Positions 13,501 through 23,048 of a DNA stretch of 64,000 bases are shown here, piece after piece (the stretch's first letter is position 1; each line of letters begins with the position of its first letter). The notes beneath the pieces are model-generated. The model was not told where the DNA came from, did no database searches, and saw only the letters and a list, made by a program, of their open reading frames with translations. A program made the position numbers and the translations under genes. Origin of the DNA: Antedon mediterranea. Taxonomy: Eukaryota > Echinodermata > Crinoidea > Comatulida > Antedonidae. The DNA lies in NCBI RefSeq assembly GCF_964355755.1, contig NC_092670.1, positions 6,347,001 to 6,411,000 on the forward strand. The letters run 5' to 3'.

Positions 13501-16500
13501 CAACATCAATTTTCAGTATTGAAAAAAAATGTTGAAATTTCATGACAATAATATTGATCTCATATCCATAGTGAGACTATTCTAATTGTTGATAAAACAT
13601 TCTTTTTTAAATTATATATAGATTCTAAGGTTGCTTTGAAAGTCCTGTAGAATTTTCTTAGAATTTTTGGATTTTTTATAAGTAGTTTTGAAGTACAATT
13701 TGCTATGGCAAAATCTTGGAGAGTTTTGATGCTATAAGTCTGAATTGTTGGGAAATATATTTAGAGTATTTTAAATTAGATTGGAAAACAATATTGTGGT
13801 ATATTGCAGACCCTCATTTCAATAATGATGTACAAAAATGTGATCTGCTTATATATGGACATGATGATGTCTTATCACTACCATATTTGGTCATATTACT
13901 TTACTTTACTTTAAACATTAATTAATTTTTACTTGTCAGATGGACCATATTGTGAACCCTCTAAAGAACGTAGCCCATTCTGTGAAGTCAATGCCTGGCA
14001 ACCTGGTGGATGGCGTGTCTGCAGTAGGAGACAAGATGTCTGACAGCCTAAACAAAGTCATCTTCAGCAAGGTAAGCAAACAATACCCTTGTTACAACCT
14101 TCAATTGTACTTTTGGATGACAGTTTTTTTTTACAGTAAACTATCCCAAATCTAAATTATAATACATGGGTCAGATTTATCATTCATGCTTCATGCCATA
14201 GCTGACTTGTCAATGTATTTTACAGCCTTGGTAGGATAAACATAAAAGTGTCTGGATGTATACGAGTCGGGTTTTGACGATCTAGTCTTACTTTATGTTT
14301 ACATTTTGTTCCATCATAGATTTTTTTCCCAAAATTTATTTATGTGTAACTTGGTGTTATTTATTACAACCAGCATTGCAGAATGCTGTTTGGTGTTTTT
14401 CTGTTCTAATGACTGCAGCATTAATATGCTTTGCAATAAGTATATTTATGTTTTATTTTTGTTGCTTTTACTTTTCCTTCCTAGCCCCATCTGAAAAGAA
14501 TCAAGAAGGTTTGTACAGTCTAGTCTGTGTGCAGCAATTTATATGCGTACCTCACATAAAATAATAATGCAAACATTTACAGTGCCATAATACTTATTTC
14601 TAGCAATACAGATAAGGTCAAAGGTTATGATTTATTCATCTCCTATGCTTTACTGCTACTATTGTATAATAACTAATATTAATTACAAATTTTATTTATA
14701 TATAGTAGCTGTGTGTTTGTGAACTAACCTTTATGTTATTTTTAACTATTATAAATAATTATATTATTTTAATCTGCCTAAAACAAGCTTTTTAAATGTC
14801 TGCTTTATAGAAAAGTTTTGCTAACATTATTTGCTTAAACTTTATTTAGTCATAGTAACCAAAAAAGCATGCGAATTTAATGATTATTTAAATATAATAA
14901 TTATTTAAGAGGTTTTTTAACATATATTTATTTATCATAAGAATCATGAATATTATCTAATCTCTCTCCAGATAATTTACAAAAAATGTGTAAACAATCC
15001 ACATTATAGTGCAAAAAGTGCACTATCAATGGTTAACTAAAGATTTGGTCAGAAATCATGGGTATTGCTAAACACCGCAAACCCCGCAAACCTCCAAAAA
15101 AACATAGCAAACCCCACCGAACCAACATAAAAGTGATTGAATCATGTAGTGTACAACCCACTGGGTATATCAATGTAAAAAAAAAATTAAATTTCTACTG
15201 TTAACAACTTATTTTTGGGGTAAAACATCATTTTTTGGTCAAAAATGATTGGTAAACCCCGCAAACCTCCAAAAAACCATAGCAAACCCCACCGAACCAA
15301 CATTAAAGTGATTGAATAATGTAGTGTACGACCCACTGGGTATATAAATATTAAATTTCTACTGTTAACTACTTTTTTGCGGATAAAACATCATTTTTTG
15401 GTTAAAAATTAGCAATCATTTTTGACCAAAAAATGATGTTTTACCCCAAAAATAAATAGTTAACAGTAGAAATTTAATATTTTTTTTACATGGATATACC
15501 CAGTGGGTTGTACACTACATGATTCAATCACTTTTATGTTGGTTCGGTGGGGTTTGCTATATTTTTTTGGAGGTTTGCGGGGTTTAGCAATCATTTTTGA
15601 CCAAAAAATGATGTTTTACCCCAAAAATAAGTTGTTAACAGTAGAAATTTAATTTTTTTTTTACATGGATATACCCAGTAGGTTGTACACTACATGATTC
15701 TATCACTTTTATGTTGGTTCGATGGGGTTTGCTATGTTTTTTTGGAGGTTTGCGGGGGTTTGCGGTGTTTAGCAATACCCGAAATCATTAGTTCCAGACT
15801 CTTGTTTTATCTTGATTGATTCGCACCAGTATTGGTTGTACACTCAACATCATGACTTAATTAACATTGGGCATAAAACTAGCAACAGCATAATTTAGGT
15901 ACTTAATTAAAAATGTCAGCCAAAAATGTAAAATAAAGATAAAAAAATCATACTTTGAATATAATCTGTTGTAGTTTTCATAATTTATTCACTTTGGCAA
16001 AAAAATAAACAGTAAATTTAACCAGAAACCCATTTACTTGACTATTTTGGTTTTATTATTATTATATTATAGGTAAATTAAGTTTTATGTAACATTAAAA
16101 TGGCATCTTCAACAACAACATTTATTTTTTTATTTCTCCAGGAGGATAATATATTTTTAAATCATTTATTTTGTATTGTATATATATATATTAACACTTT
16201 CACAATGGCGGAAATATATATAGATATATTTCCTCAATGCTTTCACCAAATTTACAATATATTTATGCTATATTATATTATTCTGAGTGCTATAATGTAA
16301 TTCAAATTTGTAATATACATCATTTGTTTGGTAAAATAATGTGGTGTACAGTTTAACACATACAAGATTGGTTCACACTAGGATGCATCAAAGGATAGAT
16401 TTACCCTATAAGAAGCGACAAAGCTTTGTTTTTATGTGTGCGTGTGTGTGTGTCCTAGTGGGAACCAAGCTTCACTTGACATAGCTAACTGCTCAGTGCG

Positions 16501-19500
16501 TTTTACAATAACAACAAGGATAAACATTAGATTGTCTGAATGTATACGAGTAGGACATTGATGATCTAGTCTTACTTTCTGCTTATACTTATGTTCCATT
16601 ATGGATTTTTTTCCAAATGAATCTTGTTGTGTAACTTGGTGTATTTATATTTAAAGTTTATTACAACCAACATTTCAAAGTGCTGTTCGCTGTTTGACCA
16701 TAGGTTGAAATATAAACACAGTGGCCTAACGCTTAAACCTTTTATTCAATGACCCATAGTTCGAATTTCAGGTGTATTTCTCTCCATTGATATCTTTTTT
16801 GGGTGTGAAAGTATTTTGTGTGGACTATAAAGAAATGTAAATGGTAATGAATATATCGTATCAATCAATAATTATATTTTCAATATTATTTATTGTTTAA
16901 CACTTTCATTTTATTGTTTTTCTTTACTATTTGTTTTGTTAATATTTATGTTTATTGTTTTTACACATTTCATTTGTATTTATGTTCACTGTGATCATTC
17001 TTTTCAATTTCATTGCAAAAGCCGAGTTTAGCGAGCTTCAGGAATCTGAGTTTCAGACGCAAACAGCAGGTTGGTTTTTGTTTTCACATTTTGATGCCAG
17101 CTTGAGGAGCTCAAAGACTCCTTAACTGCTTCAAAATGAAATGTTTTTGTTGGTATTGGTAGCTTAATGATAAACTCTTCAGTCATCTGTAATTTACTGT
17201 ACTAAAGAGTTGGTAAATAGTGTGTGTGTGATTCTTTGTAGTTTATCTTAAGCTATTCTATACAAGGACTGTACATGGCAACATATTGCAGAAGAATCCG
17301 AGATTACACTTACATGGAGATTGAATAGTTTTCACTAGCTTTTCGAAATCTGCAGAGCCATAAAAATGTGAATCCTCTATTTTCTAAAGAAGCTGTGGTT
17401 TAGAAAGAAACTGTGCCTCTAACAATTTGCTCTTGTGCTACCATTCAATGTTTCTTTCTCTGTTTTTGTACAATCTTCTGTATTTTCACTATTTTTCAAT
17501 ACCTACTGTGCTACATTAGTGTTGCAGTATGCTATCCTACGTTGTGAGTTCACAAACACTGGTCTATTTTCACAGTAAAGTAGCTTCACGAAGCTTAAAT
17601 TTAGCCAGACATCATCTTCACAGTTGCCAAAACCATCACCATAAACACAACACCAGCATAGTATTACTTCAAATAAAATACTATTGAGCGTTGATCTTTT
17701 TCTTGAGGAATTACTGATGATTGTAGACATGCTCCTAAAAAACAAAGTCTTGTCTTCCTCTATTTGCATCGTACTACAATAACACTTTTGCTAAACCACA
17801 ATCTGAAATATATGCTGCTGACTTTTACTTTCTCTCACTTCCTTTGTTTCTATGTGTGCCAATTAGCTTTTTTACAGGTCAATGACTTATGACCTGGATA
17901 CTAGTACTCTTTGTATCAATGACCTTTTCATCTTTCCATTATTCACTGTGATATTGTTTATGTATTCTGTAGTGAAAAGTGCAATATACTATATTATTTT
18001 TCATTTACACTAAATAAGGATGATAATACTTGGCACAAAGCCAACTTTAATAATCATTTACTTGATGTAATGGTTAATTCAATGCACTGGACGGCATATT
18101 ATACATTGTATATAAGGGTTATTTTATTGTTGTACATTGTGATATGATCTTTGTGATACTGAAGTTTAGTAATTTACAATACTTTTAGTCTCTCTCTAAA
18201 ATTGAGGACCTTTACTGTATTCATAAATCACCATTAAAATTTAAAATTCATTTTATAGGGAATACCACCTTAAGGGAAATCCTTAAACATTTGTTGACTT
18301 AAGTGAAATACTATAATTATATTAATTTAGGGTGATTAAAATAAGTGTGATTTGTGAATAGTGCCACATGTTCTTACCTATTACTATCAATTCTTGCTGT
18401 TGGTTTATTTATGACTAAAATAATTTTGTTAAGAGCATCACCGGGTATATGTTCATAATAATCAAAATCAGTAGGTCTAAACACACCACTGTTATCCTAG
18501 CTTTTGCACCCAATACCCTAATTATGTATGTAGGGATGCATCGTTCAATCATTTTACCTTTTAATAATGTAGTATTGCAAGAATATATATGCATGGTAGA
18601 ATCATAGAGATATAGTACACTCATAAAATAATATTTCTATGGTAGAATTAAATATTGTAAGATGATGTTTGATATAAAAAACAGTCAATTATAATATTAA
18701 AATTATTATAATATTAGCAGCTTTGTTGTATTTCAAAGCACAGTAACGTTTTGCATGATATCAAAGACTATAGCAAGCAACAGATTCTTAACAATCATAT
18801 GCTCATGTTTGCAAACCCATTGACACTGTAACAAGGCATTTGGAAGCTGAATTATTGATACACAGATGTAATGTTCTGGTGCACTGTGCTGGTGATAATC
18901 AATGGAATTATTAACACATCTGGTGAGATAGGGAACGGTTGGTCATTGTACATGTGCGTATTAAAGAACACAGTGCACGCACAGGAAGTTGGGATTGTAC
19001 TGTATGCTGGTTCCCAATTTTTCATCAGAAGGATTCCAAGTCCGTGGATGGTCATTGGTGTTTTTGCACTGAATATATCCAATAATTCTAATAATACTTT
19101 TATTTCAGTTCACCCCAAGAAGCCCATTAATGGAAACAGGAAAGGTTTCGGAAGTCCTTGATATGGACGTAAGTTGAAATTATCATTCAGTTTTTGAAGG
19201 AGGTGTACAGTGATTGGGAATATGTTAGGGGATGGAAGGATAGGCCGTCGTTCGAACAAGAGATAGTGTCGTGCAAGGCTATGTTGTGGTTGAAAAGGGA
19301 CAGTTGTTGATAAAAAGTAGAAGTGGTTTGCAAGATTAGATAGGCAGTGGCTACCAAAACATGGCATTGGTTTGCAAGATGGTCATTGGTTCCAAAAGAA
19401 TGGCATTAGTCTGCAAGATGGTCAGTGGTTCCAAAAGAATGGCATTTGATTGCAAGGTGGTCAATGATTTAAAAAGAATGGTATTATTTTGTAAGATAGT

Positions 19501-21596
19501 CAGTGGTTCCAAAAGTAGTGATCTGAACAATAGCCAATGGCTGTTTTGAAACTGTGGAAAGAGATTGACCTTAAATTTATTGTATATGTAAATTGTTGGA
19601 GAGAAAATACTCAGTGACTGGAAATAGGAATGAATATGTGACGCATCAATTATAATCCCTTAGTCTTGCTGAAACTATATTTACTTTGTATTTTTAGGAA
19701 ACTGAAAATATCCCACTTCGTATCATGTTGTTATTAATGGATGAAATCTTTGACCTTCGTTGCCGTGACCAGTGGTTGCGGCGTCGTGTTGTGGCATTCT
19801 TGCGACAGATAATTAAGGCAACACTTGGCAGCAAAATCAATGGGTTTGTATACATTTTTTGTGACATTTAGAAAGGATTGAAGGAGTTTACCATGCATTG
19901 TATTATTAGCTAGTAATGGATAGAAAAATAGTGTTACGGCAACAATAAGATTTGTGTTTTCTTGTGATAAATTAAGGATCACTTTATCATGCACTGTCTC
20001 TGTAAATCCGAAGTATATCGACAACAAATTAATTTTAAAAATTAAATCAATTTTAACTTCTAAACATAGTGGTAAAATTGCTTTAAAAAATGTTAATTTT
20101 ATATAGAAAAATTGTTGAACAAGTTGAGAACTTAACTTCACCAGAGCAGCTAGCCTACTATGTAAAACACTTCAGGTAAGAAGAACAGATATATATATAT
20201 ATATGCAAATATTATTGGTTCCTTGGAACCTTCCATCCTACTGTAACTTCTTTACCTACCTTATTTTAGTTGGTTCCTTAGGTCTTCTACCCTACCTACC
20301 TGTAGCTTATTTCAGTTGGTTTCTTTGGTATTCCATCCTACCAACCTGTAGATTTTTTTAGCTGGTTCCTTAGGTCTTCCGCCAAACCTACATTGGGCTT
20401 TTTGTAGTTGGTTCATTAGGTTACGTCATCCGCATGTGAATTTAAACTTCTCCAGTAAACCAATCTCTATTTTCCTCTTCTCTGAAGCTGTAGTCCAGTT
20501 AGAAGTTCCAACATATTTCTTGATGCTCACCTTCTTCTACTTCCTCTTCATGTTATTGGATGCTATTCACTAATTCTTTTTGTCCACCAGTTGTCTGTTA
20601 TTTTTGAACTGTCTTCTTTGATTGATGGGAACTATATTATAAATACAATTTATAGTATGTACAGTACTTTTAAAAACTTAATTTTGGTTGTTTTATTGTT
20701 GTTGATTTAGGGATTCATTTTGGCCAAATGGTATTTTGGCTGAAGAGCAGCCTGAACGAGATGAACTAACCAAACTGCGTACAAGAGTAGCCGCCAAGAC
20801 AAAGCTACTAGGAAGTGTATCCGGTAAATGTTTATTCAATAAAAGTTATAACTACAGTTTGGTTTCAACAAATAGCAACTTAATTGTTTTTAACTATGGT
20901 TGTTGAACATAATATTGTAATGGATTTGCTGTTGGTTAGCATTCTAATTCTTAGTCTAAACCATGATAAAAAATATTGTGATTTTCTACAGAAATTGTGT
21001 TTTCTATGGATCGGAGTGAAACTTAATTGTATTACTGTATTTATATATAAATATAAACCTTATTTATTCGAAAAAACGCCCTGGTATATTATTTTTCTAT
21101 AGAATATTTGTAAAGAATTTATATGGAAAAGTGAAATTTTCTATAGAAATTATATGATTTTTAGAATAAAAAATGTGTACCTTTCAAAGTTTTTATGTTT
21201 CTATAGACTCTATTCTATCTAATTCTATAGTACATGTTAATACAGTATTATACAATTCTCTCTTGTTTTGTGATCTCACTTTCTTTAACATTTTCTAATT
21301 TTTCAGATGATCTAAAGAGTTTCATTGGTGCTGAAACTACTCGACATGGAATTCTACGAATGTTTGAAATGTTACAAAACGAAACATTCAACAAACGATT
21401 TGTTTACGTTTGTCTTGAAGGCTACATTGAAACCGTTTTTCCTGAAAACAAATTTCCAGAGACATTTAGAAAATTACACTCTTTATCACAAAGAGTGCGT
21501 GATCGACCAAAAGAAACAATGAAACGTAGCGAATCTGCCAGGTCACGTGGGAACTGGTTAATGCGATCGTTTAAACGGAAACCAGAGGTTAGGTGA
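4299..21596 (+). CDS. SNX13: Sorting nexin 13 homolog, 3' three quarters of the gene (18 exons)
   Basis: SNX13-type proteins are membrane-anchored RGS-PX proteins of endosomes and ER contact sites. They bind phosphoinositide through the PX domain. The exons join in one frame (4299-4471, 5032-5179, 5782-5897, 6487-6580, 7725-7921, 8908-9015, 9412-9576, 10071-10185, 10668-10918, 11313-11423, 13940-14071, 14485-14508, 17022-17069, 19109-19168, 19698-19843, 20107-20175, 20711-20823, 21307-21596) and give 785 residues ending in TGA. In order they encode the PXA tail (about 1-75), RGS domain (about 146-300), Ser/Asp-rich linker, PX domain (about 372-490), and C-terminal nexin domain (about 581-750). 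The domain order and conserved stretches (DPDYINQ, YRRFSDFHDLH, IPLRIMLLLMDE, GAETTR) match SNX13 better than the SNX14, SNX19 or SNX25 relatives. The N-terminal membrane segment and first part of PXA, roughly 200 residues by comparison with vertebrate SNX13, must lie upstream of the window. Confidence 0.93.
4510..4565 (-). repeat. (TAA)n and SINE tail fragment
   Basis: A run of about eleven TAA units followed by gatttatacagcgcacatatcc. It resembles the tail junction of the SINE at 63384, so it is probably the 3' end of an old minus-strand copy. Confidence 0.5.
4612..4945 (+). repeat. Degenerate tandem repeat
   Basis: Diverged units of about 20-28 bases around '(a/g)gccaat...gactc' recur across this intron segment, such as aagccaattctaagacttc and aagccaacattggagtttc. 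Confidence 0.4.
5032..5179 (+). CDS. SNX13: SNX13 exon: end of PXA and following helix
   Basis: Follows acceptor ttttattttag and ends before gtatgat, leaving one base of a split codon. It encodes 49 residues with EAFLTVIKMASTIDELQAVN, close to the vertebrate SNX13 segment after PXA. Confidence 0.88.
5300..5465 (-). repeat. Diverged SINE copy
   Basis: accagtaatcagcgcagttg, acttgggtggagagaggcaa and the following tract match the body of the SINE at 63384 in the same orientation, with many changes. Located between SNX13 exons. Confidence 0.55.
5782..5897 (+). CDS. SNX13: SNX13 exon: linker between PXA and RGS
   Basis: Acceptor gtgtgtag, donor gtatgt. The two leading bases complete the codon left by the previous exon. 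It encodes LNSLQFVKKLCLQTIQRR, matching the SNX13 'INSLLFVKK' linker. Confidence 0.88.
6487..6580 (+). CDS. SNX13: SNX13 exon: start of RGS domain
   Basis: Acceptor catttttag, donor gtaagt. Encodes an acidic run (EVDGEDDDYSN), then LPFNVVLVNNIALSHFI, the entry helix of the RGS domain. One base of a codon is carried to the next exon. Confidence 0.9.
7725..7921 (+). CDS. SNX13: SNX13 exon: RGS domain core
   Basis: Acceptor gttttcacag, donor gtgagt, phase 0 at the end. Encodes FYLTVESYRVTAEQK and AWSIFEQYLTED, the central helices of the SNX-type RGS fold. Confidence 0.92.
8021..8364. mobile_element. Foldback MITE with arms of about 130 bp
   Basis: tgttgatataggtttgtggt at the left pairs with caaactttatatcaaca at the right. 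Pairing continues through ctgaaaagaactgttga / tcaacagttcttttcag and gagtgagaatgca / tgcattctcactc, with an unpaired centre of about 90 bases. No ORF. Single copy in the window, in an SNX13 intron. Confidence 0.8.
8908..9015 (+). CDS. SNX13: SNX13 exon: RGS domain
   Basis: 36 codons, phase 0 at both ends, acceptor ttgtttcag and donor gtaagt. Encodes the segment before and into the late RGS helix (EKVFDEAQKL). Confidence 0.9.
9412..9576 (+). CDS. SNX13: SNX13 exon: end of RGS and acidic linker
   Basis: 55 codons, phase 0 at both ends, acceptor tttatttag and donor gtaatg. Encodes SSYRRCLAELDLL, the end of the RGS domain, then a Ser/Asp-rich linker (DDDNQFDSSPESS). Confidence 0.9.
9850..9970. 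mobile_element. Family A MITE, left end lost
   Basis: Interior (gatatgcccaaatatggtag, gacatcatcatgtccatat) and right end (tttgatagtgta) match family A. The left inverted end is missing or decayed. It lies between SNX13 exons. Confidence 0.7.
10071..10185 (+). CDS. SNX13: SNX13 exon: serine-rich linker before PX
   Basis: Acceptor cttctttacag, donor gtaagt. Encodes SSEDLSSLGSADSMDNISM, a polar linker like the SNX13 'LSLDDLSNVSSDDS' stretch. Ends with one base of a split codon. Confidence 0.88.
10668..10918 (+). CDS. SNX13: SNX13 exon: PX domain
   Basis: Acceptor gttcttcag, donor gtttgt. Encodes 83 residues of the PX domain: strand VYTLYVIRVTR, the phosphoinositide-binding YRRFSDFHDLH motif, and a LPSKRAF loop with the second basic site. 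It has the best coding signal in the window. Confidence 0.95.
11078..11150 (-). repeat. tRNA-derived SINE head
   Basis: On the minus strand, aagcctaagtgctctaatgg (A box) and ggttccaagttcaaatctgg (B box) are spaced as in a tRNA, but the cloverleaf is imperfect. Likely the head of an old SINE. Confidence 0.5.
11313..11423 (+). CDS. SNX13: SNX13 exon: end of PX domain
   Basis: 37 codons, phase 0 at both ends, acceptor ttgatgtag and donor gtaagg. Encodes LLLHEMWLKYPGMLNIILNF, the last PX helices, then a basic tail. Confidence 0.9.
11466..11605. mobile_element. Family J repeat, copy 1
   Basis: atagaatctatgttattcct ... gatagatacagattctac recurs at 61690-61815. The string gacgagcggtaacgg near its start corresponds to the inverse of ccgttacctctcgtctcg in the other copy, suggesting inverted ends. 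Confidence 0.5.
11749..11888. mobile_element. Family A MITE, intact ends
   Basis: TAAAGCTCTGTCTACACTAT at the left and its inverse ending AGACAGAGCTTTA at the right, with the TA at each border available as target duplication. Interior reads ggacatgatga-like sequence with no ORF. Confidence 0.85.
12119..12265. mobile_element. Family A MITE, intact ends
   Basis: Inverted ends AAGCTCTGTCTACACTATCA and TGATAGTGTAGACAGAGCTT, bordered by TA. Only about 230 bp separate it from the previous copy, in the same SNX13 intron. Confidence 0.87.
12700..12896. mobile_element. MITE with 3-bp TTA duplication
   Basis: Inverted ends AGGGTCTTTTACACCTGC and GCAGGTGTAAAAGACCCT, flanked by TTA at 12697-12699 and 12897-12899. 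A 3 bp TWA target is typical of PIF/Harbinger. Its interior is unusually CpG-containing. No ORF. Confidence 0.75.
12959..13248. mobile_element. MITE with palindromic core
   Basis: Outer ends cagtagaac and gttctactg pair. The inner block 13040-13181 is a long hairpin (aatgtttatgagtgcaat / attgcactcgtaaacatt). Related pieces with 'cacccctatt(t/c)agg' occur near 24143, 28640 and 43900. Confidence 0.6.
13828..13906. mobile_element. Family A MITE fragment
   Basis: Only the interior (aaaatgtgat, tatggacatgatgatgtc, tatcactaccatatttgg) remains. It lies just upstream of an SNX13 exon acceptor. Confidence 0.55.
13940..14071 (+). CDS. SNX13: SNX13 exon: amphipathic linker after PX
   Basis: 44 codons, phase 0 at both ends, acceptor ttacttgtcag and donor gtaagc. 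Encodes MDHIVNPLKNVAHSVKSMPG, close to the SNX13 'MDTFVNPL..VKSLP' stretch. Confidence 0.9.
14485..14508 (+). CDS. SNX13: SNX13 candidate 24-nt microexon
   Basis: Acceptor ccttcctag, donor gtttgt. Encodes eight residues, PHLKRIKK, in frame (phase 0 at both ends). It fits the divergent linker where vertebrate SNX13 reads VPPLIPKT. Short, so predicted mainly from splice sites and frame. It may be alternatively used. Confidence 0.5.
15060..15780. mobile_element. 721 bp four-armed foldback element with 8-bp target duplication
   Basis: GGGTATTGCTAAACACCGCA at the left and its exact inverse at the right, flanked by the direct repeat gaaatcat (15052-15059 and 15781-15788). Inside, a unit of about 175 bp (gcaaacctccaaaaaa ... 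aaaacatcattttttgg) occurs twice forward and then twice inverted. No ORF. The 8 bp duplication and long arms suggest a Mutator-like, hAT or Merlin type non-autonomous element. Confidence 0.85.
15940..16158. mobile_element. Family C MITE, strongly decayed
   Basis: The right half (tatgtaacattaaaatggca, then caggaggataatatattttt) follows the family C consensus with many changes. The left end is unclear. Confidence 0.5.
16363..16472. mobile_element. Family B MITE, degraded copy
   Basis: Left end gattggttcacactagga and right end tcctagtgggaaccaagc are the family B inverted ends. The centre contains a short GT run. It lies in an SNX13 intron. Confidence 0.65.
16718..16772 (+). repeat. tRNA-like SINE fragment
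   Basis: cagtggcctaacgcttaaac resembles an A box and catagttcgaatttcagg a B box. The body is not otherwise tRNA-like. Confidence 0.35.
17022..17069 (+). CDS. SNX13: SNX13 candidate 48-nt exon
   Basis: Acceptor cattgcaaaag, donor gttggt. Encodes 16 residues (PSLASFRNLSFRRKQQ), basic and serine-containing, phase 0 at both ends. No strong conservation supports it; the frame and splice sites do. Confidence 0.5.
18208..18368. mobile_element. Family H MITE, diverged
   Basis: tgtattcataaatcaccatt on the left and gtgatttgtgaatagtgcca on the right pair as inverted ends. The same motif set defines the copies at 23884 and 54729. Confidence 0.5.
19109..19168 (+). CDS. SNX13: SNX13 exon: linker before nexin C domain
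   Basis: 20 codons, phase 0 at both ends, acceptor ttttatttcag and donor gtaagt. Encodes FTPRSPLMETGKVSEVLDMD, leading into the nexin C domain. Confidence 0.7.
19322..19516 (+). repeat. 39-bp minisatellite, about five units
   Basis: Units begin atggcattggtttgcaagat at 19361, 19400, 19439 and 19478, exactly 39 apart, with a degenerate unit before. Because 39 is divisible by three a 62-codon ORF runs through it. It is in an SNX13 intron and is not a gene. Confidence 0.85.
19698..19843 (+). CDS. SNX13: SNX13 exon: nexin C-terminal domain
   Basis: Acceptor gtatttttag, donor gtttgt. Encodes ENIPLRIMLLLMDEIFDLR and DQWLRRRVVAFLRQII, near identical in pattern to SNX13. Leaves two bases of a glycine codon. 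Confidence 0.94.
20107..20175 (+). CDS. SNX13: SNX13 exon: nexin C-terminal domain
   Basis: Acceptor ttttatatag, donor gtaaga. Encodes KIVEQVENLTSPEQLAYYVK, matching the SNX13 'KIVDHVDWMTSPEQVAD' segment. Starts and ends with split codons that fit its neighbours. Confidence 0.92.
20209..20425 (+). repeat. Degenerate tandem repeat in SNX13 intron
   Basis: Four imperfect units of about 50-60 bases, each opening with (t)tggttcctta(g)g and containing cctacc(t)a and tgtag. Confidence 0.65.
20711..20823 (+). CDS. SNX13: SNX13 exon: nexin C-terminal domain
   Basis: Acceptor ttgatttag, donor gtaaat. Encodes DSFWPNGILAEEQ and LRTRVAAKTKLL, both strongly conserved in SNX13. Confidence 0.93.
21307..21596 (+). 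CDS. SNX13: SNX13 terminal coding exon
   Basis: Acceptor atttttcag. Encodes 95 residues to a TGA stop: FIGAETTRHGILRMFEMLQN, then a conserved helix (VYVCLEGYIETVFP), then a basic tail (MRSFKRKPEVR). Confidence 0.94.
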
Positions 21597-21703
21597 CGAA
21601 AGCGAATGAACATTATTTAGAGAACTAAAGAACATTCTTTTTAGAAATGTGTATACATTTGCGTCATAACATACAAAACTTTTATTTGTAATATTTATCA
21701 TGA

Positions 21704-21709
21704 AATAAA
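21704..21709 (+). terminator. Candidate SNX13 poly(A) signal
   Basis: AATAAA about 108 bases after the SNX13 stop codon. Other AATAAA strings follow in this AT-rich DNA, so the functional site is uncertain. Confidence 0.4.
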
Positions 21710-22940
21710 TTATACAAACTAAAAGATAACGTAACTGAAGCAATATGGGAAAAGTTTTATAAAATCACATCAATTTAATTCACCAAATCTATTAGACCAA
21801 ATTCAAGACAAAATCAATATTTTAAAGTATGTGTACTAAACCCATTAAGACTATTTTAAAAGGTTTTTTTTTATTCTAATAATTTTTATATCATCATCTA
21901 TATTATTTTTGAATTAGATTTTTGAAGTAATGGAATATTATTTGTTGTTATTTATTTGATGAAACCCATTTAGTCAACAAGGCTCTTGTCTTGTCATTGA
22001 TGCCAGACTTTTTTGTCTGCATACTGAAAATATACACTATATAAGATAAAATTACACAATACTGTTACTCAATTATTTAACTCCATTCTATGTAACATAA
22101 TCAGCCAAGTAAGGGGAAAACATCTCTGAAAATGCTAAAAAAAAACAATTCTAATACCACCTAACAATTAAGTCATTTTAAAAGTACTGCAATATCTTAT
22201 TCAATATTCTTTGATGATTTAGAAGGCTAGAGAAGTATAGACGCATCTCTGTGCAGTCAAGTGTATCACGTAAACAGCGATTGACAACAATGTGTATGAT
22301 TTTTTAGAGAGTTTTTACAATTCCTGATTTTTTAACATTATGTTATCTTTTTTTAAATACTTTTTTGTGTTTTTTTTATGCATATTATAAATATAGTTTA
22401 ATAATAACAATACATTTAAATTGCCTAACAGTAACCTTGTTTATTTCATTACCTTAATTTTAAATATATACAATATAAGTCGTAGTTATCATATTTGTTA
22501 CCAAATTCTATAGATCTATTTATATTTGTATTCATATATTATTATATTCCACTAAAACAGATCAGCTATCAGCTACTGAATAGGAAAAAAGTTTAGCTAT
22601 AAAAATGTAGTATAATTCAAAATATATATCATTGTGTTTAATTTTTATCTTCATGTTTCTCATTCCATTTATGTTGTGTAAATGTTTTTATTCTTCAGAT
22701 CTTGTATTTTATTTTATAGCTATTTTTTCCCGCAGTCCTAAATTTACGTGATTTTGCAATTCATTTATAATCATAATATAATTGATGATCATTTGAAGAA
22801 TAATTATTTGTAATTATTTTATTCACATTTTTGTTCATATCAACTGTTGAAGGTCTCTAATAGACCTTGCCTAGGGTTTATGAGTGACTGTGAATAAGCA
22901 AACTGAGCCTACATCATTCTAGCTAGGCTGAAGTGTCCAA

Positions 22941-23048
22941 CATAGTTTGACAAAAAAAAGTGTGATATGCCCAAATATGGTAGCGATATGACATCAACAT
23001 GTCACATTTTTTTGTCACATAAAGTTTGATAGTGTAGACAGAGATTAA
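22941..23048. mobile_element. Family A MITE, short copy
   Basis: Right end aagtttgatagtgtagacag and interior (gatatgcccaaatatggtag) match. The left side begins inside the element at tagtttgac. It is in the SNX13-NDUFA10 intergenic gap. Confidence 0.7.

Noticed and set aside
15060-15780. CRISPR-like array because of the repeated units
   Set aside because: Units are inverted as well as direct, lack spacers, and the DNA is eukaryotic. It is a foldback transposon.
18852-19161. Overlapping ORFs of 76 and 96 codons on both strands
   Set aside because: Both run into an SNX13 acceptor or exon and have no recognisable domain. Probably chance openings in a GC-richer intron stretch.
19110-19549. ORFs through the 19.1-19.5 kb repeat
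   Set aside because: The plus-strand ORF at 19361 follows the 39-bp minisatellite. The minus-strand ORF overlaps an SNX13 exon in antisense and shows no family motif.
19734-20141. 135-codon minus ORF, one of the longest in the window
   Set aside because: It is antisense to two SNX13 exons and the intron between them. The plus strand has clear conservation and splice sites, so this is a shadow.
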